DNA of 5,796 nt from NCBI GenBank assembly GCA_002059205.1, contig MVCQ01000188.1, forward strand, positions 1-5,796, in the 5' to 3' direction. The notes under the pieces were generated by a model. The model made no database searches, had not been told where the DNA came from, and saw only the letters and a program-made list of their open reading frames with translations. Every line of letters begins with the position of its first letter. The stretch's first letter is position 1. Positions 5,236 through 5,796 of this stretch are shown here, one piece after another. The stretch comes from Candidatus Latescibacteria bacterium 4484_107. Its GTDB lineage: Bacteria > Latescibacterota > 4484-107. The translations under genes were made by a program, and so were the position numbers.

Positions 5236-5373
5236 TTAAAAAACTTGGGTGCTGTTGTCGGTTGCCTTGTGAGCAGCCTCAATCTTTTTGAGGAAACGAT
5301 TGATGATACGGGTATGTTTCATTTTTACCTTAATCGTTTTATATTTCCAGTTTTTAGGGACCTTTATTCTCAT
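5236..5373 (-). CDS. Small basic protein (45 aa), short minus-strand gene
   Basis: Reading the reverse strand gives an ATG at 5373 with AGGAG six nt upstream, a complete frame and a TAA at 5236-5238. The product starts MRIKVPKNWKYKTIKVK and ends EAAHKATDNSTQVF. It is strongly basic in its first two thirds, with the helix TRIINRFLKKIEAAHKA. The good ribosome binding site and natural-looking composition favour a real gene over the 109-residue plus-strand frame that overlaps it, which translates the GC-rich repeat. Family unknown; size and charge would fit a nucleic-acid-binding or ribosome-associated peptide, but that is a guess. Confidence 0.6.
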   Translation of the reverse strand: MRIKVPKNWKYKTIKVKMKHTRIINRFLKKIEAAHKATDNSTQVF

Positions 5374-5421
5374 TCCTATCTCCTAGGTTATCTTTGATTA
5401 AAATCATTTCAAAGTTGGCTT

Positions 5422-5463
5422 TTCAGGCAAACATATTCATGTATGATTTACATGAATACGAAT
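5422..5463 (+). repeat. Hairpin-bearing repeat, copy 2
   Basis: Same orientation as copy 1 and 457 bp downstream. The two ten-base arms (5434-5443 and 5449-5458) are identical to those of copy 1, but the loop is TGATT, five bases instead of four. The upstream TTCAGGCAAACA and downstream CGAAT are also unchanged. Conservation of arms with a change only in the loop is the pattern of a selected hairpin. The left accessory hairpin is imperfect here (TTGGCT against AGGCAA). Confidence 0.8.
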
Positions 5464-5561
5464 GATTGTTGTTCCTCTTGCCAATTGAATGGCATCGGCA
5501 TAGTTATGGGCTTGTCGCGGAAAATCAACGAAAAGACGAGAGGAGTCGAATCTCCCCGCCC

Positions 5562-5605
5562 TTATACCCTAATAAAACCCTAAAGATACCCTAATAAGAC
5601 CCTAA
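5562..5605 (-). repeat. Four-unit 11-bp array with TTAGGGT core
   Basis: On the minus strand TTAGGG starts at 5605, 5594, 5583 and 5572, exactly 11 bp apart. Every unit reads TTAGGGTNTNN, so eight of eleven positions are invariant. On the plus strand it reads ACCCTAA. The array lies 18 bp beyond the stop of the minus-strand gene entering from the right, and further C-runs lie just left (5554-5561). Equal spacing at about one helical turn suggests binding sites on one face, as in iterons or operator arrays. The minus strand also has regularly spaced GGG tracts. Confidence 0.75.
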
Positions 5606-5623
5606 TGGCCGAAGGCGAAACAT

Positions 5624-5794
5624 TTAAATTTCTTTATTTCTCCCATAACTAAACTTCTCCATTCGTTGGGGGGTTAAGCCAAACATGCAGAAAATCTTAA
5701 GGGCATTAAATTGCAAATATTCGATCCCTGAGCCATGCTCGACACACCACTCATAGATCAAGCTACCAAAAGATAGCGCGATGGGACGCGAAAC
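5624..5794 (-). CDS. C-terminal part of an unknown protein, truncated by the right window edge
   Basis: The minus strand is open from the right edge (first full codon at 5794) to a TAA at 5624-5626, giving 56 residues without a required start. The sequence reads as natural protein: SFGSLIYEWCVEHGSGIEY, then ALKIFCMFGLTPQRMEKF and a basic end SYGRNKEI. The other two minus-strand frames are closed near the edge. No family recognised. Its 3' end is followed by the TTAGGGT array, so that array is downstream of this gene rather than in its promoter. Confidence 0.5.
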   Translation of the reverse strand, partial: VSRPIALSFGSLIYEWCVEHGSGIEYLQFNALKIFCMFGLTPQRMEKFSYGRNKEI

Positions 5795-5796
5795 CA

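Noticed and set aside
5068..5397. 109-residue plus-strand frame
   Set aside because: It translates the GC-rich repeat (Thr/Ala/Pro/Arg-rich), lacks a good ribosome binding site and overlaps the better-supported minus-strand gene at 5236-5373.
5387..5412. Possible promoter for the 45-aa minus-strand gene (TTGAAA and GATAAC on the minus strand)
   Set aside because: The spacer is only 14 bp and the predicted transcript start would fall inside the Shine-Dalgarno.
4091..5463. CRISPR array formed by the dispersed repeats
   Set aside because: The repeats are of two unrelated types, only two copies each, with unequal and long separations.
5541..5561. tRNA or tmRNA T-arm-like string (GGAGTCGAATCTCC) that could mark an integration site
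   Set aside because: The loop is one base short on the plus strand, the stem is mismatched on the minus strand, and no matching acceptor, D or anticodon arm could be found.

Overview
The window is a bacterial (or bacterial mobile-element) stretch with no rRNA, tRNA or CRISPR array. Base composition is roughly balanced, and nearly every gene is preceded by a strong purine-rich Shine-Dalgarno (GGAGG-type) site. I cannot name the host. A dense run of very small one-strand genes with no recognisable housekeeping function, a MIDAS-type VWA-like protein, a coiled-coil/one-TM protein, a small HTH protein and dispersed intergenic repeats together suggest an accessory region such as a prophage-like or plasmid-like island. 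That is inference: no capsid, terminase, integrase, Rep or relaxase gene is visible.

Region 1 (1-4083, plus strand). The 3' part of a gene for a VWA-like protein (open at the left edge) is followed by a zinc-ribbon protein, a Glu/Arg-rich 75-residue protein, a 56-residue helical protein, a 151-residue protein with a possible internal translation start, and two overlapping small genes. Two tandem paralogous genes and a 150-residue protein of unknown function complete the run. Most junctions downstream of 1291 are 1-55 nt or overlap, so they look co-transcribed and translationally coupled. The tandem paralogues, a 24-bp tandem duplication inside one gene and a 66-bp internal duplication in another show that local duplication has been active here.

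Region 2 (4084-4534). A GC-rich repeat block fills the whole gap between two convergent genes. Beyond it lies a minus-strand 62-residue helix-turn-helix protein, divergent from the next plus-strand gene.

Region 3 (4535-5796). A coiled-coil protein with one C-terminal membrane segment is followed by mostly non-coding DNA rich in structure. It holds a second copy of the GC-rich repeat and two copies of a hairpin-bearing repeat about 457 bp apart. It also holds a four-unit, exactly 11-bp-periodic TTAGGGT/ACCCTAA array. Two minus-strand coding segments also lie here and were found by reading the reverse strand: a complete 45-residue gene (5236-5373) and the 3' end of a gene running in from the right edge (5624-5794).

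The most notable items are the phased TTAGGGT array, the paired hairpin repeats, and the GC-rich repeats that abut stop codons. No complete, clearly novel enzymatic system can be demonstrated from the sequence alone.
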